From: Platerodrilus igneus
Lineage: Eukaryota > Arthropoda > Insecta > Coleoptera > Lycidae
Assembly: GCA_036346225.1 (NCBI GenBank)
Contig: JARFIW010001452.1
Span: 1,550,001 to 1,614,000 of the forward strand
DNA: 64,000 nucleotides
Reading direction: 5' to 3'
Under the pieces are notes generated by a model. It was given only the letters and a program-made list of their open reading frames with translations, made no database searches and was not told the DNA's origin. Shown in pieces: positions 23,846 to 34,436 of this stretch; the stretch's first letter is position 1; each line of letters begins with the position of its first letter. The translations under genes and the position numbers were made by a program.

Positions 23846-24560
23846 ACCACATAATTTTACTAAAACATTTTTTACCAACTTAAAACCACAAATATAAAAT
23901 AAGAACAAAAAACATACGATCTATAAAATCAACTGTCTTGGCTGTAGGGGATGTTATATAGGAAATTCAAAACAATATCTCCATAAAAGAATATACGAAC
24001 ACAAACACCCAATCTAAACAAATAATAAGAAATGCACAGCACTTGCTAACCATGCAATAGAAACATCACATAATTTCGATTTTAAAAATGTTAAGGTTTT
24101 AGCCACTGAAATAAACGATAATAAAAGAAACATTTTAGAAACCATTCACATACAACGCGACAGACACTCCAAAAATTCCAAGTCGGATCATGAACAATTC
24201 ACTAATATTTACTACAGACTAATACAAAATGGATAGTAACCTTTGGCGCCTCAATAAAAATACGCTTTTAAGTAATCCACATTTCTCGTATTACAATTTG
24301 CTCCAATAGTATACATATTTTACATTATCAACAATAACAGATTATTTGTTCTAACCAGTTAACTTAATCTAGTCATTCAGTATAACATTTCTAAACCTTT
24401 ACGACGTACAATAGTCATAATGTATCTGTTATCTATTTAAAAATGTTTTAGTGCAAGTATATGTTTACAGTGTATAATTTTATAGTATTTATAACAATGT
24501 AATTTTTAGCTGCTATTTTGAAAATGGTTATTTAGAACCGAAACGCGTAATAAGCATGAA
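23838..24560 (+). mobile_element. PLE-B 3' end inverted against the RT copy (head-to-head)
   Basis: Plus-strand sequence starting at about 23838 encodes HKPHNFTKTFFTNLKPQI, then YKINCLGCRGCYIGNSKQYL (about 23925-23984) and the nuclease C terminus (stop near 24237), followed by the family B 3' UTR with a hammerhead-like motif. It is thus fused 5'-to-5' with the minus-strand copy at 22380-23845, at a junction of only a few bases. Confidence 0.85.
24512..24555 (+). ncRNA. Hammerhead-like motif of PLE-B
   Basis: Stem I GCTATT with ATAAGC (4 of 6 pairs); core TTGAAAAT; stem II GGTT with AACC around a 6-base loop; GAA; palindromic stem III ACGCGT; cleavage-site base A. Positions 3 and 8 are U and A. 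Confidence 0.5.
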
Positions 24561-24663
24561 AATACATGAAAACCAATGAAAACAAATTGAGTTGTTTTAC
24601 TTATACCCGACCATTTTCCAGGAACATTTATTACTATTTACATATGGTCAAGAAAATTTATAT

Positions 24664-24665
<2 letters not shown>

Positions 24666-24722
<57 letters not shown>
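24666..24722. repeat. (TA)n microsatellite after PLE-B
   Basis: About 57 bp with one GT interruption, about 100 bp downstream of the PLE-B hammerhead-like motif. Confidence 0.97.
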
Positions 24723-26356
24723 TGCTTTAATTATAGGGTTAATTTAGGGGTAGGTTAAGTCATTGGGGTCGTAGAATAAGCAAGGGAAACTCCCAAGCAA
24801 CAAAAGCACGAAATTATAGATATTAGGAAAGTAAATACGTTATTATAAAAATTATTAGTTGCGAGCACACTGCACATAGCAGTGCAAACAATTAAAACAC
24901 ATATCCAAGTGTAGCTACTAGCAGAGATTAGAATTTAAAAAGGTAACGAAACTCATTAAAATTAAATCAGTAAAAAACCTGCATGAAGTGACTAGATAAA
25001 CATTCATAAAGTGTGTAAAGATATTATCGTAAACGCACGCAAAATTATGCTTTATTTAAAAGCGTACGTGATCGAAGAGAATCACAGTTGTTCGAAAATC
25101 CAATTTATTGGGAAATAAACAAATACCAAATTTATTCAATTAAGATTAGAATAAAGCTAACAAACAAGACTACGTGCTCGATATGTACGAAGTTCCTGGG
25201 ATTTCTGAAGTAAAATTAAGATATAACAATTGAATTACGTGACTTCAAGCACCGCATCATGCAATTAAAATACATACAATTGGTAAATTTTCCAAACATA
25301 GGAAGTGATAATATACTTGCCCTCGCCTAGCACGTGAAGCCAGCGAATCACAAACAAAAGTGGGACGATCTTATAAATATCTGGAGAATTGAATATCAAG
25401 TTAGTGTACTTTGAAACTGGGCAGTGACTATAATTGAAAGTGCCAAATATTTACGTGAATAATAAATATTTGTTAACGGTGAAATTATAAAGTGTAAAAT
25501 TGTGAAAATTGTGCCGTAATTCTGAGACGTAAGTAAATAAGATTTAGGAAATTATAACATTTCTAATAAATAAAACAGGGCTCTAAATGTCGATCTGAAT
25601 GTCGATCTGAAGGTTAATCTAAATTTCTCTCGGAATGTCAATCTGCATTTACAATCTTAATTACGATATAAATGACAATCATAGATTACAAGTAAAATAA
25701 TGTTACGATTCCTGTAGGACTATAAATTACGAGACATTACGATCAAAATACAATTTTGGAGAATGCTGCCCGTTCAAGCAAATTGATAGTAAATACTCTA
25801 TGGAGAAAATGAAAAACCTTTGATTGCAATAAACGTACCAATAACAATTTGGATATCGACTTCAATTCTTAGGAGCACCCATGAAAATAATTGAAGTTAG
25901 AGATTTTGATATCTCATTTTAAAAACTGTTTTATCTCAATATTTTGATATGATTTATTTTTAAACTGTTTTATCTCAATCACAATTTAAAGTGTAAAAGC
26001 TGACAAATTGGGGATTTCTTGCGAATATTTTATGAAAAGTTACAGACAGCTTAAAACGTTTCAATAAGTCTTTAAAGGTAATAGAAAGCTCGTTTTGCTG
26101 GCTTGATTTTGTAATAATTTGACAGATGTATATAATACAAAGAGGGAGAAAATAGTTAAAGGAGTTGTAAATATTCAATCATTATACTGTGTATTGTGGA
26201 AGTGCTTTATTTAATTGAATCAGCTAGTCGAGGCTAAAAAAAATTATAAATTAACATTTCACAAGTGTTTGAGTGGTATAAGGGGCTGTGAGAGAATAAC
26301 AGGGGTTAACACAGCATTTATTGCACCCAATCGTAAGGGGCGGCGAGTATCACAGC

Positions 26357-26358
<2 letters not shown>
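24723..26358. other. Spacer with a short 12-bp repeat patch
   Basis: No gene recognised. 25580-25660 repeats the theme AATGTCGATCTG with decay. Confidence 0.35.

Positions 26359-26394
<36 letters not shown>
26359..26394. repeat. (TA)n microsatellite
   Basis: Lies directly upstream of the Jockey-like LINE fragment. Confidence 0.97.
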
Positions 26395-26396
<2 letters not shown>

Positions 26397-27420
26397 ATCC
26401 AAAGAGACCATTCCAATGCCACCTACATCCAACAACGTCACGTCGACCTACAAAAAAATACTGCGCAAGCTTATCCAGAAAAGCAACAGCATTTATATGG
26501 GAGGATAACCCTTGGCGTTCATTTTCTGGACAGCTTTTACCGATACGTTCTCCTCCTGTAATGTCTAACATGACCCCAAAGAAGAAATTGAATGGCGTCT
26601 ACTGGAACGTGAACGGATTCCAGAACAAACCCACAGAACTTTAGCACATCCTACAGGAGCACGACGTCGACTTATCGTTAATAGTAGAAACCCGATCAAC
26701 TGTAGCCAGGCAACTACAAATGGCCAACTGCACGACCTACAGGAAGTACAGAGTACTTCAACCTGGATAGCAAGCTCACAGCAAGACAGCAATCCTGGTG
26801 CACAGACAGATTCTTCGCCTACCATTAGACTTTCCAGAGACACACATGGATACCTTAGCAGTTTAAATACAAACCAATTATTTGCTTCTAAAACGGTAGC
26901 CTCATATGGAAGACTCGGATATGCACGTCTAAAGCCTGAAGACTTCGATCTGTTTCTTGGCAGAGATACACCAACACTGATCACTGGCAATGTAAACGCA
27001 AAAAACACTTCATGGGACTCCAGCGTGAGCAACCAGGACGGGATTATCCTCTACACTCACGCAATGGGAAAAGACTTCGACGTAGCGAGAACGGATCATC
27101 CGACAAGAATACCGACAAATCTACTGAACTACCCGATACGCTAGTGGCAATCAGAAACACCCCGTACCAGATATCTACAGAAGTCGTCGAGGATTTAAGC
27201 TCTGACTATCTTCCTGTCGTCGCCATTTTAGATCCAAATCTTACAATATGAAGATGCACGACGGATTTCTTCTTCGTCGCATTGCACACAGAGACATCGT
27301 CGTTAATACTGTGGAAGAATTGAAGTCCACTGTAGTGGACTTGACGGACACGCCCAAGGTAGCCTTAGAACACAGCACCAGAACCAAGTAATCACTCTGC
27401 AGGAATTTTTAGCTACCTCT
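26395..27420 (+). pseudogene. Jockey-like LINE endonuclease relic
   Basis: Would be the APE-type endonuclease that nicks target DNA. Plus-strand fragments read in order: LNGVYWNVNGFQNKPTEL (about 26588-26644), HDVDLSLIVETRS, SKTAILVHRQI, ETHMDTLAV, FDLFLGRDTPTLITGNVNAK (26945-27004), TSWDSSVSNQDG, and HPTRIPTN (about 27098-27121). This is the usual Jockey-clade order. The GDLNAKH box reads GNVNAKN, so a conserved Asp and His are changed. At least five stops or frameshifts are present. The frame upstream (26400-26580) may be the end of ORF1. No RT follows on this strand. Confidence 0.75.
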
Positions 27421-27597
27421 CAATTTAAAGGATTTGATCATGAATTAATGGCAACTTGTAAGAAGATGGCAACTTACAAAATACCCAACAACCAAGACTA
27501 GACTGATCAATAAGCAACAAACCCAAAAAACTTACTACGTGAGTTCTCTAGGAATCCTGGATGGCACAACTTTTTAATCTTAACAAATTGGACCCGA

Positions 27598-28290
27598 TCA
27601 GATAGAGGCAAGAACGTATTCAAGCAAGCCATAATTTCTTATCCTGAAAACGAACACAAAGTAAGCGACACTGTCAAATGCTTTAGCGAAGTCGGTTTGA
27701 ATCTCGTTCACCCTGCGACCCCTTTCAAAGGCAACGACGATAAAGTTCTTGTATAAGAGTGTATCTCTTGAAGTGGATTTCCGTTTGAAAAATCCGTACT
27801 GCTCAGGAATTACGAAATTGGTGCAACACCAAGATTGATATCTGTAAAGTGAGAGTTCAAATCGCTTAGAAAGAGCGAAGAGCAAAACAAAGAGATTTAC
27901 ATACTCCTCTCCACTCTTATACACTAGAGAAACACGGCCCTGTCACCATTGCGATGAGAAATGTTACAGCTTTAAAGATCAGTTCAATTGCAACTGACGG
28001 CGATCAGATAGTGTAGGTACAATTTCGTAGAAAAGCGTTAGAGATATTGTCCGGTCCACTGTTGATCTTGTGATTTAGAGAATTAATTCCCTCAAACACC
28101 TCAAAAAGTGTAAACTGAATAAATAGAGTATCCAAGATACATCGTGCGAACATTTCACTATTAGGAAGGTTAACGCGATTGATACAATAACTAGCGAAGT
28201 TTTGAGTAATCAAATTTGCTGTTCTAGGACCAGTGTCAGCTTCAGCTGGGAAGATTATGGTCAAATTGCAGAGAATCAACATATTTCTAA
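27598..28290 (-). pseudogene. LINE reverse transcriptase relic (I/Jockey-like)
   Basis: Minus strand. 28282-28004 encodes GINSLNHKINSGPDNISNAF, the N-terminal RT motif. After a damaged stretch, 27924-27600 encodes VYKSGEEYVN...LFALSKRFE, IPEQYGFFKRKSTSRD and TDFAKAFDSV, the motif A region with its catalytic Asp. Sequence stops before the ADD box, so the 3' half of the RT is missing. It belongs with the endonuclease and ORF1 pieces upstream on the same strand (28640-29974). Confidence 0.75.
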
Positions 28291-28639
28291 AATGCTTAGC
28301 ATCAATGTTGTAGAACTATATTTATTTTAGAATTGTCTAGATTGGATTCGAAACGTAAATGAGCAAACAGTGTGTAGCCTACCGGTAAACCGGTTTCTTT
28401 AAATATGGCATAGGCTATCACAAAATGCTTAAGCTCAGCTGGGAACCAGTTACGAAATTAAAATGCGGTCTAAGTTTTAACCGGTACCAAAGCTGAAATT
28501 GTACTGTTTATGATACCGTAAAATCGAGAAACGTAAATGCCACTACCGTTTTGAGTTTCTTCCCACTTGAACAAAGCACGATAGTTATTAAGACAAACAT
28601 AATTTACACTTTTGAAAATCGTAAAAAGAAAAGGTGTTT

Positions 28640-28960
28640 GGTAGAAGCGCTATTTTTGTAATAATAAGTCACCAGTAAATCCGTAATGATGATTATTGTT
28701 AAGAAGGAGCCAATCTTGTGTGGTAGCACTATTTGCGCTACCAAGGACTAAATCCAGGTAACTACCATGCTGATTCCAAATAATGCAGGCTCAAATTAAA
28801 TTAAAGTAAAGAAAAGTATTCACCAAGAAGTTCAGCAGGATAACCAAACGTACAGGCGAGGAGAAAACCAGTGTCCTCAGAAAGTGGCCGCGTTGCATGA
28901 GGGGGACTAATATTACCACAAAAAATAGACAGAACATCAGGATCATCATCATTAGGTCTT
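28640..28960 (-). pseudogene. LINE endonuclease C-terminal relic
   Basis: Minus strand near 28760-28650 reads QHGSYLDLVLGSANSATTQ followed by a basic/His stretch (NNNHHYGFTG), matching the GxYLDLVLS...HHP end of LINE endonucleases. Upstream, GFLLACTFGYPAELLGEYF and LESAW fit the preceding strand. Frameshifted. Position between ORF1 and RT supports one LINE on the minus strand. Confidence 0.5.
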
Positions 28961-29650
28961 CAGTCCTGAAACTGGTCAGATGGGTACCTCCATTGTTTCG
29001 TATTCTGTGCTAACCTACAAACTTCCCTGAAATTTCCACAACCTACATTAAGATAGGTATCATTAATCACTTCTCGACAGTTAATCAGTAATCTTGATAC
29101 CGGTCAGTTCTCAGTTCAAACGGAAAATAAAGTGCACTTAAAACAAATAAATTACTAACAATAGCAACTAACACAAGCAAGAACTCCACGTTATTACAAC
29201 CAGTTAGAATGAATACACCTCACACCTACGCTTAGTACTTGTATGTGTATCGTGATCAAAGCAGAACACGCTAGGTTTACTATCCAAAGACAGTCTACAG
29301 AAAGCAACGTTTTAAGCAGCACAATAACCTTGTGATCACATCGGACAATAGCAAGGTTCAGTGCTGTAAATTTAGACTGTAAACCTCAAACATTATCAAG
29401 ATAAATCCAAAGAAAACGTAGATCGTTTAGTTTTTGTGTTAGATGCGGTTATAATCTATAGTACATCTTGGATGTATCTCAAGGTCAAGTTATGTTGACC
29501 AATCTGTCTTCTAGTATGTACTCGTCGAAAATTTTGCGGAATTGCTCCTGTTGAGTTTTTGTTTTGTGTAATACAATCTTCATTTAAACAGGGAGGTTAT
29601 TCCTTGACTTAAAAAAATTTTTTTACTATGTGAGGGTTACTAGTGATGAT

Positions 29651-29974
29651 TTATACTAGCCTAGGTTTGCCGAAGTGTCTAATCTTACCCACATAAATTG
29701 CACGCTGAGCTTCACTAGCCTTAATACCAAAAATATCATAAATTGACCTTTGATAATCACAGATTTTGTGAGAGGTGTTGCTGTTAATGAATTCAGTTAG
29801 GTTGAAGAGCATAAAATTGTTTGCCCTTTGAAAGCGTTCAAGCAGATCCTGCAACATCGCTCCCTTATTGCCCAAAGGTACCATATTGGATTTCTCTAAA
29901 TTATTTATTTCAGTTTTTTCTAACAATACACCTTGGCCTGTCCACTCGAATGCTATAACAAGTCGCAATTGCAC
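29651..29974 (-). pseudogene. LINE ORF1-like fragment
   Basis: 107 codons containing LLERFQRANNFMLFNLTEF and IYDIFGIKASEAQ followed by VGKIRHFGKPRLV, the pattern of LINE ORF1 proteins with an RRM-like domain (R..NN...FN..E, then K..R.GK..RP). A further piece (KTQQEQFRKIFDEYILEDR) appears at about 29495-29555 in a shifted frame. ORF1 would bind element RNA. It is upstream, on the same strand, of the EN and RT relics at 27.6-29.0 kb. Confidence 0.55.
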
Positions 29975-30390
29975 TACGTAACATGTTTATCAAAACTTAA
30001 CTACCTTAACCTAACTCTACTGTTATATTGTATGTGTTAGTAACAGTATATCTTACTCTACTACTAGTTATTGCTATTCCTATTACTACCAAAACCTTCA
30101 GCAAAGTTAGTATTTCCCCTCTTAACTCAATTCCCTTGATTGACTTAAACTATTTACTTCCTTTTGATCTCCGACCATCAGAAATCAGAAATCTGACGCC
30201 AGACATTTGACCTAACCCACTTTGCACTGTCTCCGATCTACGTAAGCTGGTAATCAGAAAACCGCGCACAGAGCCTAACTTAAAACATTTTCCCCAAGTC
30301 AAGTATAACTTAATTTACACCTTTACGCGGTATTGAACCTATTTTTGCTTTCCGTTAGACACTTGACCGTCGACAGCAGACAATCATGGG
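29975..30390. other. Spacer between LINE relics
   Basis: Contains a few CCTAACCC-like words but no array; no feature supported. Confidence 0.35.
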
Positions 30391-31627
30391 ACCTAATGGT
30401 CGGCCGACTTAACCTATGGCAGGACGTTTCCCGACCATCGGCAGCCGGATATCGGGGTGTGTAGCAGATCCCAAACTACTTTCATCTCTACAGTCGCGTC
30501 TGTCCTTAATCCTCATCTTACACTTGTAAAACGACTAAAGACCGTGGCTCGTGACGAAGTGGATTACTCCTTCAAGTGGGTTGAGATGTTGTAGTTTGAG
30601 TCTCTCTTGTATATTTGGGACAAGTTGATAGTCTCTTCTCCCTGCCGTGGCATTATACCATTTTTCTTGCCACAATTGGACTATTCGCTCCTTTATTCTT
30701 TCTTTTGTGGAACATTCTGCTTACATGATATTATTTGCTCTTTCTTGGTTACCTACTATGAGTCAATATAAAGTGGCTCATATCCCAACCTTTAAATCTA
30801 TCAGCATAATTCCCACTACAACTGTCTAGAGATGTGGTTCTGTACGTACCGGTCAGTCGCACGAGAATGTATTGTTGTATTTTATTTATAACATTTGCAC
30901 ATCTATGCGCTCAGACAGTTACAGCACAAGATGGTATTCCTGCAAAGACCGCTTTTAAATACATTTTCACCCTATCTGGTTTGGATATTGCGCCAAGCTT
31001 GTAATCTTGTACATTATCCATTTCGATTTTTGCATGTTTTGGTTATACGTTCTACGAACGAGTGTTGTTCGCCAATCGTTACTCCTAGGAGTACACACGT
31101 ATCTTTTTCCTTGATATCCCTACCGCGACGCTGGTAGAAGGGTTGTTATTTTTTTAGTGTACGGTTTTCGGTTTTGATACTTTTAGTTTATTATCTGTAC
31201 ACCAGTTGTCTACTACAGTGATTACGGTCATCATTGTTTTGGCAACTATTAGACTGCTCGACATTTGCTGTTAATTAGAATGTCGTCTGCATACGTAGTG
31301 ACTGACAGCACTTCTGTAGTCATTTGTAAGATGTTTAGTAGTTCTTCTACTACAATATTCCAAAGAACCGGGCCGAAGATCGATTCTTGTGGCCATCTTG
31401 GTGATTTATTTTGTTACTGTTTGAGCTCCCATATATATGTGCATATCGGTATCGACAGTAATTTTTAATCGTGTAGTACATGTCTGCTGTACATGTTAGT
31501 TCCTTCAATCTCGTAAATAATGCTCACCACCAATGATTATTAAAGGCGCTTGATATATCTTCAAAGATTATCATAGCAAATTATTTGTTGTCAGTGTTTA
31601 TGGTTTGTAAAACGTTGTTTTATAGCG
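30390..31627 (-). pseudogene. R1-clade ORF2: RT catalytic half and C terminus
   Basis: Continues from the other side of the solo LTR with TINTDNKQFAMIIFEDISSA then FNNHWWWALF (31500-31615), R1-type motif A with Asp in EDIS. QESIFGPVLWNIVVEELL follows (about 31340-31395), then TYADDILI (31280-31302), an intact catalytic ADD box. The C-terminal region holds KMYLKAVFAGIPSCAVTV (about 30905-30960), NQERANNIM and IVQLWQEKWYNATAGRRLST (30620-30690), the RNase-H-like/tail portion seen in R1 elements. Stops and frameshifts throughout. Confidence 0.8.
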
Positions 31628-32442
31628 TATTACAATTCAATTGGTGATAGTTCTTACACTTAAAGAGTCGATAAAACAGTTTACGAAGTACGTCGATAAA
31701 TACAGTTACAAAGTCGGTAATACAGTTTAAGAGTTCATAAATACATCGCGCAAGCGCAATGAGAAAAACGGGCTACGCCTCTGGCGGATGAAAGCGCGAA
31801 CCTTATACAGATTTGGGGCGCGGTCATCTACCAATGGCGTCACCAATGCATAAATTTAAGACGTAATTATCGGAAAAATATACATAAATGTCGGACAAAA
31901 GATAGCACAATAATTACTCACATAGATATGTCCCTGCGTCAAAGTTGGCTTCTATTCCAAGTCCATCAAGGCTCCCCCCCGGAGTAATGGAAGATGGTGA
32001 CTCGTCATCTCGGGTCGTGGAGTACGGTACGCCTCGGTGGCTTCAAATTTATCTACCTATGCAGGGAATGGGCAAGAATACGAGTTAAAGGCAACAGATA
32101 AAGACAATTAGGCAAAGGAAGTCTACATAGATAAGATAAGCACGATTCGATACCTGACCGACCACATTCCTTGAAGATCAAAGGCAAACAGCCCCGTTCA
32201 AGCGTCTAACGGAAAAACCTCTCCCCACTTTGTCCCCACTCTTTGTCTTTTACACATCGGCGCGAACTTATTCGTCCAACCCTCCCGCGTCGCGAAATCT
32301 GCGCAAACTCACTATGACGTAACGGAAGTACACGCCTAGTCTATTAAAATTCTGCGCACCGCGTCTTTTGAAAATATGGCGCGAAACCTCCATAAATCAA
32401 ACTTAACCTAATACATGTTTAAGTGCCGATTGGCACGTAACA
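31628..32442. mobile_element. Solo LTR inserted in the R1 reverse transcriptase
   Basis: An 815-bp block interrupts the R1 RT between GKSMEAA and IK.V.QTINTD. It is flanked by the 4-bp direct repeat AGCG (31624-31627 and 32443-32446), and its ends are inverted: TATTAC at the left, GTAACA at the right (canonical TGTTAC...GTAACA with one change). Removing it plus one AGCG restores the RT reading in frame at the junction. No internal coding region, so a solo LTR of a Ty3/gypsy-like element. Strand of the parent element is not determined. Near the left end are imperfect ~20-bp tandem repeats around GTCGATAAAACAG. Confidence 0.8.
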
Positions 32443-33118
32443 AGCGGCTTCCATTGACTTTCCTCTTCTAAAACAAAATTGACCTTTATTTAAACCTATT
32501 CCTTCCATATGATTTTGGATTCTTTTACAAAGTAGTCTTTTTTGTACCTTTGTCAGGTTGTTTAATAGACACATGGGTCTATATGATTTTGTATCCGTTG
32601 GATCTTTATCTTTGCCTTTTTCTGTAAATATTACCTTGGCCTGTTTGCACGCATTTGGTATTTTATTTTGCTCTCATTATAATACGGTGTTAACATACTG
32701 ACTAATTTTGGCGCGAGTGTTCTTTATTGCTTCTGCCCGGATGCCATCAGGTTCAGGTGTTATATGGTTTTTCATACTTAGTATCGGCTCAAGGACTTCT
32801 TGATCAAAGAATTCTTTTGTTGCGGCATCTGTCAGATACCTTTGTGTAATATACGACGCTTCTTGAGTTGTGCGTCGGTTTCATTTCCTTGATTATAGTC
32901 TGGAAGTAAATCCTCAACAGAGTTTTGAATTTTCAATCATCTGTGTGAACTAGCTAGTTTTGTTTGGGGATTGTGTACACGAGTGGAGTTATCACTTTAC
33001 CTCTTACTATTCTATATATGATGCCCCAATGACATAGTTGTAGATGCTTTTGAACAAAGACATCCAAGCTTTCCTTTTTCAGGTCCCATATTTTGGTATA
33101 CTCTGTTTTTATTTGTAT
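32443..33118 (-). pseudogene. R1-clade ORF2: pre-RT region and RT N terminus
   Basis: Reads VFVQKHLQLCHWGIIYRIVR (33000-33070), typical of the R1 linker after the endonuclease, then NHITPEPDGIRAEAIKN (about 32720-32780), KGKDKDPTDTKSYRPMCLL (about 32573-32630) and GIGLNKGQFCFRRGKSMEAA (32445-32510). These are R1-type RT motifs (PGPDGI, SYRPICLL, QFGFR.GKST). At least three frameshifts. Reading continues after removal of the solo LTR into 31627-31500. Confidence 0.8.
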
Positions 33119-33119
33119 G

Positions 33120-33174
<55 letters not shown>
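33119..33174. repeat. (TA)n microsatellite between R1 and PLE-C copy 1
   Basis: About 55 bp of pure TA exactly at the R1/PLE junction. Confidence 0.98.
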
Positions 33175-33177
<3 letters not shown>

Positions 33178-33246
33178 AATTAGGGTTGGAATATTTGATA
33201 CTTTTGGTCAAAATTAAAAACGGTTGCTTTTTAAATTCGTTTAATT

Positions 33247-33286
33247 GCTTGACGTTTCGGTCTAGTTTCTGACCTTAATCATAAGC
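33247..33286 (-). ncRNA. Hammerhead-like motif of PLE-C copy 1
   Basis: Minus strand: stem I GCTT with AAGC; core ATGATTAA; stem II GGTC with GACC; GAA; palindromic stem III ACGT; cleavage-site base C. Positions 3 and 8 are A and U. Confidence 0.55.
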
Positions 33287-33599
33287 CTAAAAGGTGTGGT
33301 TCTAATACAAATTACAATGAGGTTTAAATACATACATTAAACTGGATTATGTAATAAATACAAATAAAAATGTATAAATTATTTTTCTTCTGTTTTACAT
33401 ATAGGTGACAGATGTCAATGACATATTTTGTAACTATAACAATATAGGAAACGTATTATTACGTATATGTAAGATTTAGATGTTCTAAATTGCATATTTT
33501 TAGGACAACAAAATCACTTAACTAAGAATAATTATGTGAAAGATTTTTAAAATGAAAAATTGCAAAACATAAGCTTAGTAAATATTGATTGAAAAATCT

Positions 33600-33602
<3 letters not shown>

Positions 33603-33641
<39 letters not shown>
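33603..33641. repeat. (TA)n tract inside PLE-C copy 1
   Basis: Sits at the end of the nuclease frame; the same position in copy 2 has a TA tract with one CA interruption. Confidence 0.98.
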
Positions 33642-33643
<2 letters not shown>

Positions 33644-33927
33644 TGTTTACTATTGATACAATTTTTTTCTTTTTGTATATAAAACGATTCCAAGAATAGG
33701 TGTTTATAGTAGTTGGGTTCCTTTACTAAAATTTTGGTTTCATTAAATGCAGGTGTATGTTGAGCAGCATAGGCATGTATAGCAAGAGCACAGTTGTTTT
33801 TACCTAACTTAGTGTCACTGCGAGTTATCCTGTTACGGAGCCATTGACTTGATTGGCCGATGTAAGAATGATTACAACTACATTGGATCTTATATACCGT
33901 TTTTAATTTTGAGCAAAAGTATCCCAA
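33642..33927 (-). pseudogene. PLE-C GIY-YIG endonuclease C-terminal fragment
   Basis: About 95 codons: TVYKIQCSCNHSYIGQSSQW (GIY-YIG core), LRNRITRSDTKLG, CALAIHAYAAQHTPAFNETK, then HLFLESFYIQKEKNCINSK with the catalytic-type Glu. The RT is wholly absent, so the unit cannot be autonomous. The frame then runs into an internal (TA)n tract (33603-33641), giving an artefactual Ile-Tyr run. The upstream Met lies in the inverted terminal sequence. Confidence 0.85.
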
Positions 33928-33980
33928 GATAAATATTCCAACCCTAATTCAACATAATATTAATCTGGTCACAAAAACTG

Positions 33981-33983
<3 letters not shown>

Positions 33984-34034
<51 letters not shown>
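33984..34034. repeat. (TA)n microsatellite between PLE-C copy 1 and R1 endonuclease copy 1
   Basis: About 48 bp. Confidence 0.98.
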
Positions 34035-34035
<1 letters not shown>

Positions 34036-34436
34036 TGAGGTTGTATGATTTCTCATTTTCAGTGCAATCTTTGATACTCGCTTCTTTGGGCTCTGACCTT
34101 GGCTCTTATCCTTGTCAGTCCTTCCGTCTAAGGTACTTCTTTTGTCAGTTGTTTTAATTATCTTATTGATATATTACTACTCATTCAATTTAGTATGCTT
34201 TTAGATATTTGTTATGTGTATTCATTTATGTCTTACGATTGTTTTATTGGTTGGGGATTTAACTCTGTTTGTAGCAATCGTCCCCAGTTACTTTTACTAG
34301 ACTATATCTTTGTATTGCTGTTACTTATGTTCCCTTCGTTTCATCTACATTCTTTGTAATATCGAACGTGATTAAATTATGGTCGCTTTGTGCAATGTTC
34401 TCCTTACGGAGCAGTACCTAGTTTGGCTTTGTACTT
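34035..34436 (-). pseudogene. R1-clade endonuclease C-terminal fragment, copy 1
   Basis: About 400 bp nearly identical to 39617-40020. Minus-strand translation includes the RENIAQSDHNLITFDITKN region, the SDHN end of an R1 APE endonuclease, followed by the linker toward the RT. Homology to the second copy stops abruptly at 34436. Together with 33118-30390 it would make one R1 element interrupted by PLE-C within (TA)n. Confidence 0.75.

Larger units (their letters stand above)
30390..33118 (-). mobile_element. R1-clade LINE, RT half, split by a solo LTR
   Basis: Minus-strand R1-type ORF2 from the segment before the RT (33118) through the RT to a C-terminal region (about 30400). It is cut at an exact point by an 815-bp LTR insertion (31628-32442). 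The 5' part of ORF2 is missing here, ending at (TA)n; the matching endonuclease part lies at 34035 and again at 39617. Confidence 0.8.
33175..33983 (-). mobile_element. PLE family C unit, copy 1
   Basis: A ~810-bp unit: nuclease C terminus, internal (TA)n, 3' UTR with hammerhead-like motif. Its two ends are inverted copies of each other for about 50 bp (TTGAATTAGGGTTGGAATAT at the left; the reverse complement at the right). (TA)n on both sides. Near-identical copy at 36580-37379. Confidence 0.9.

Noticed and set aside
29975..30300. Telomere-like CCTAA words
   Set aside because: Only scattered single occurrences of CCTAAC, no tandem TTAGG array.
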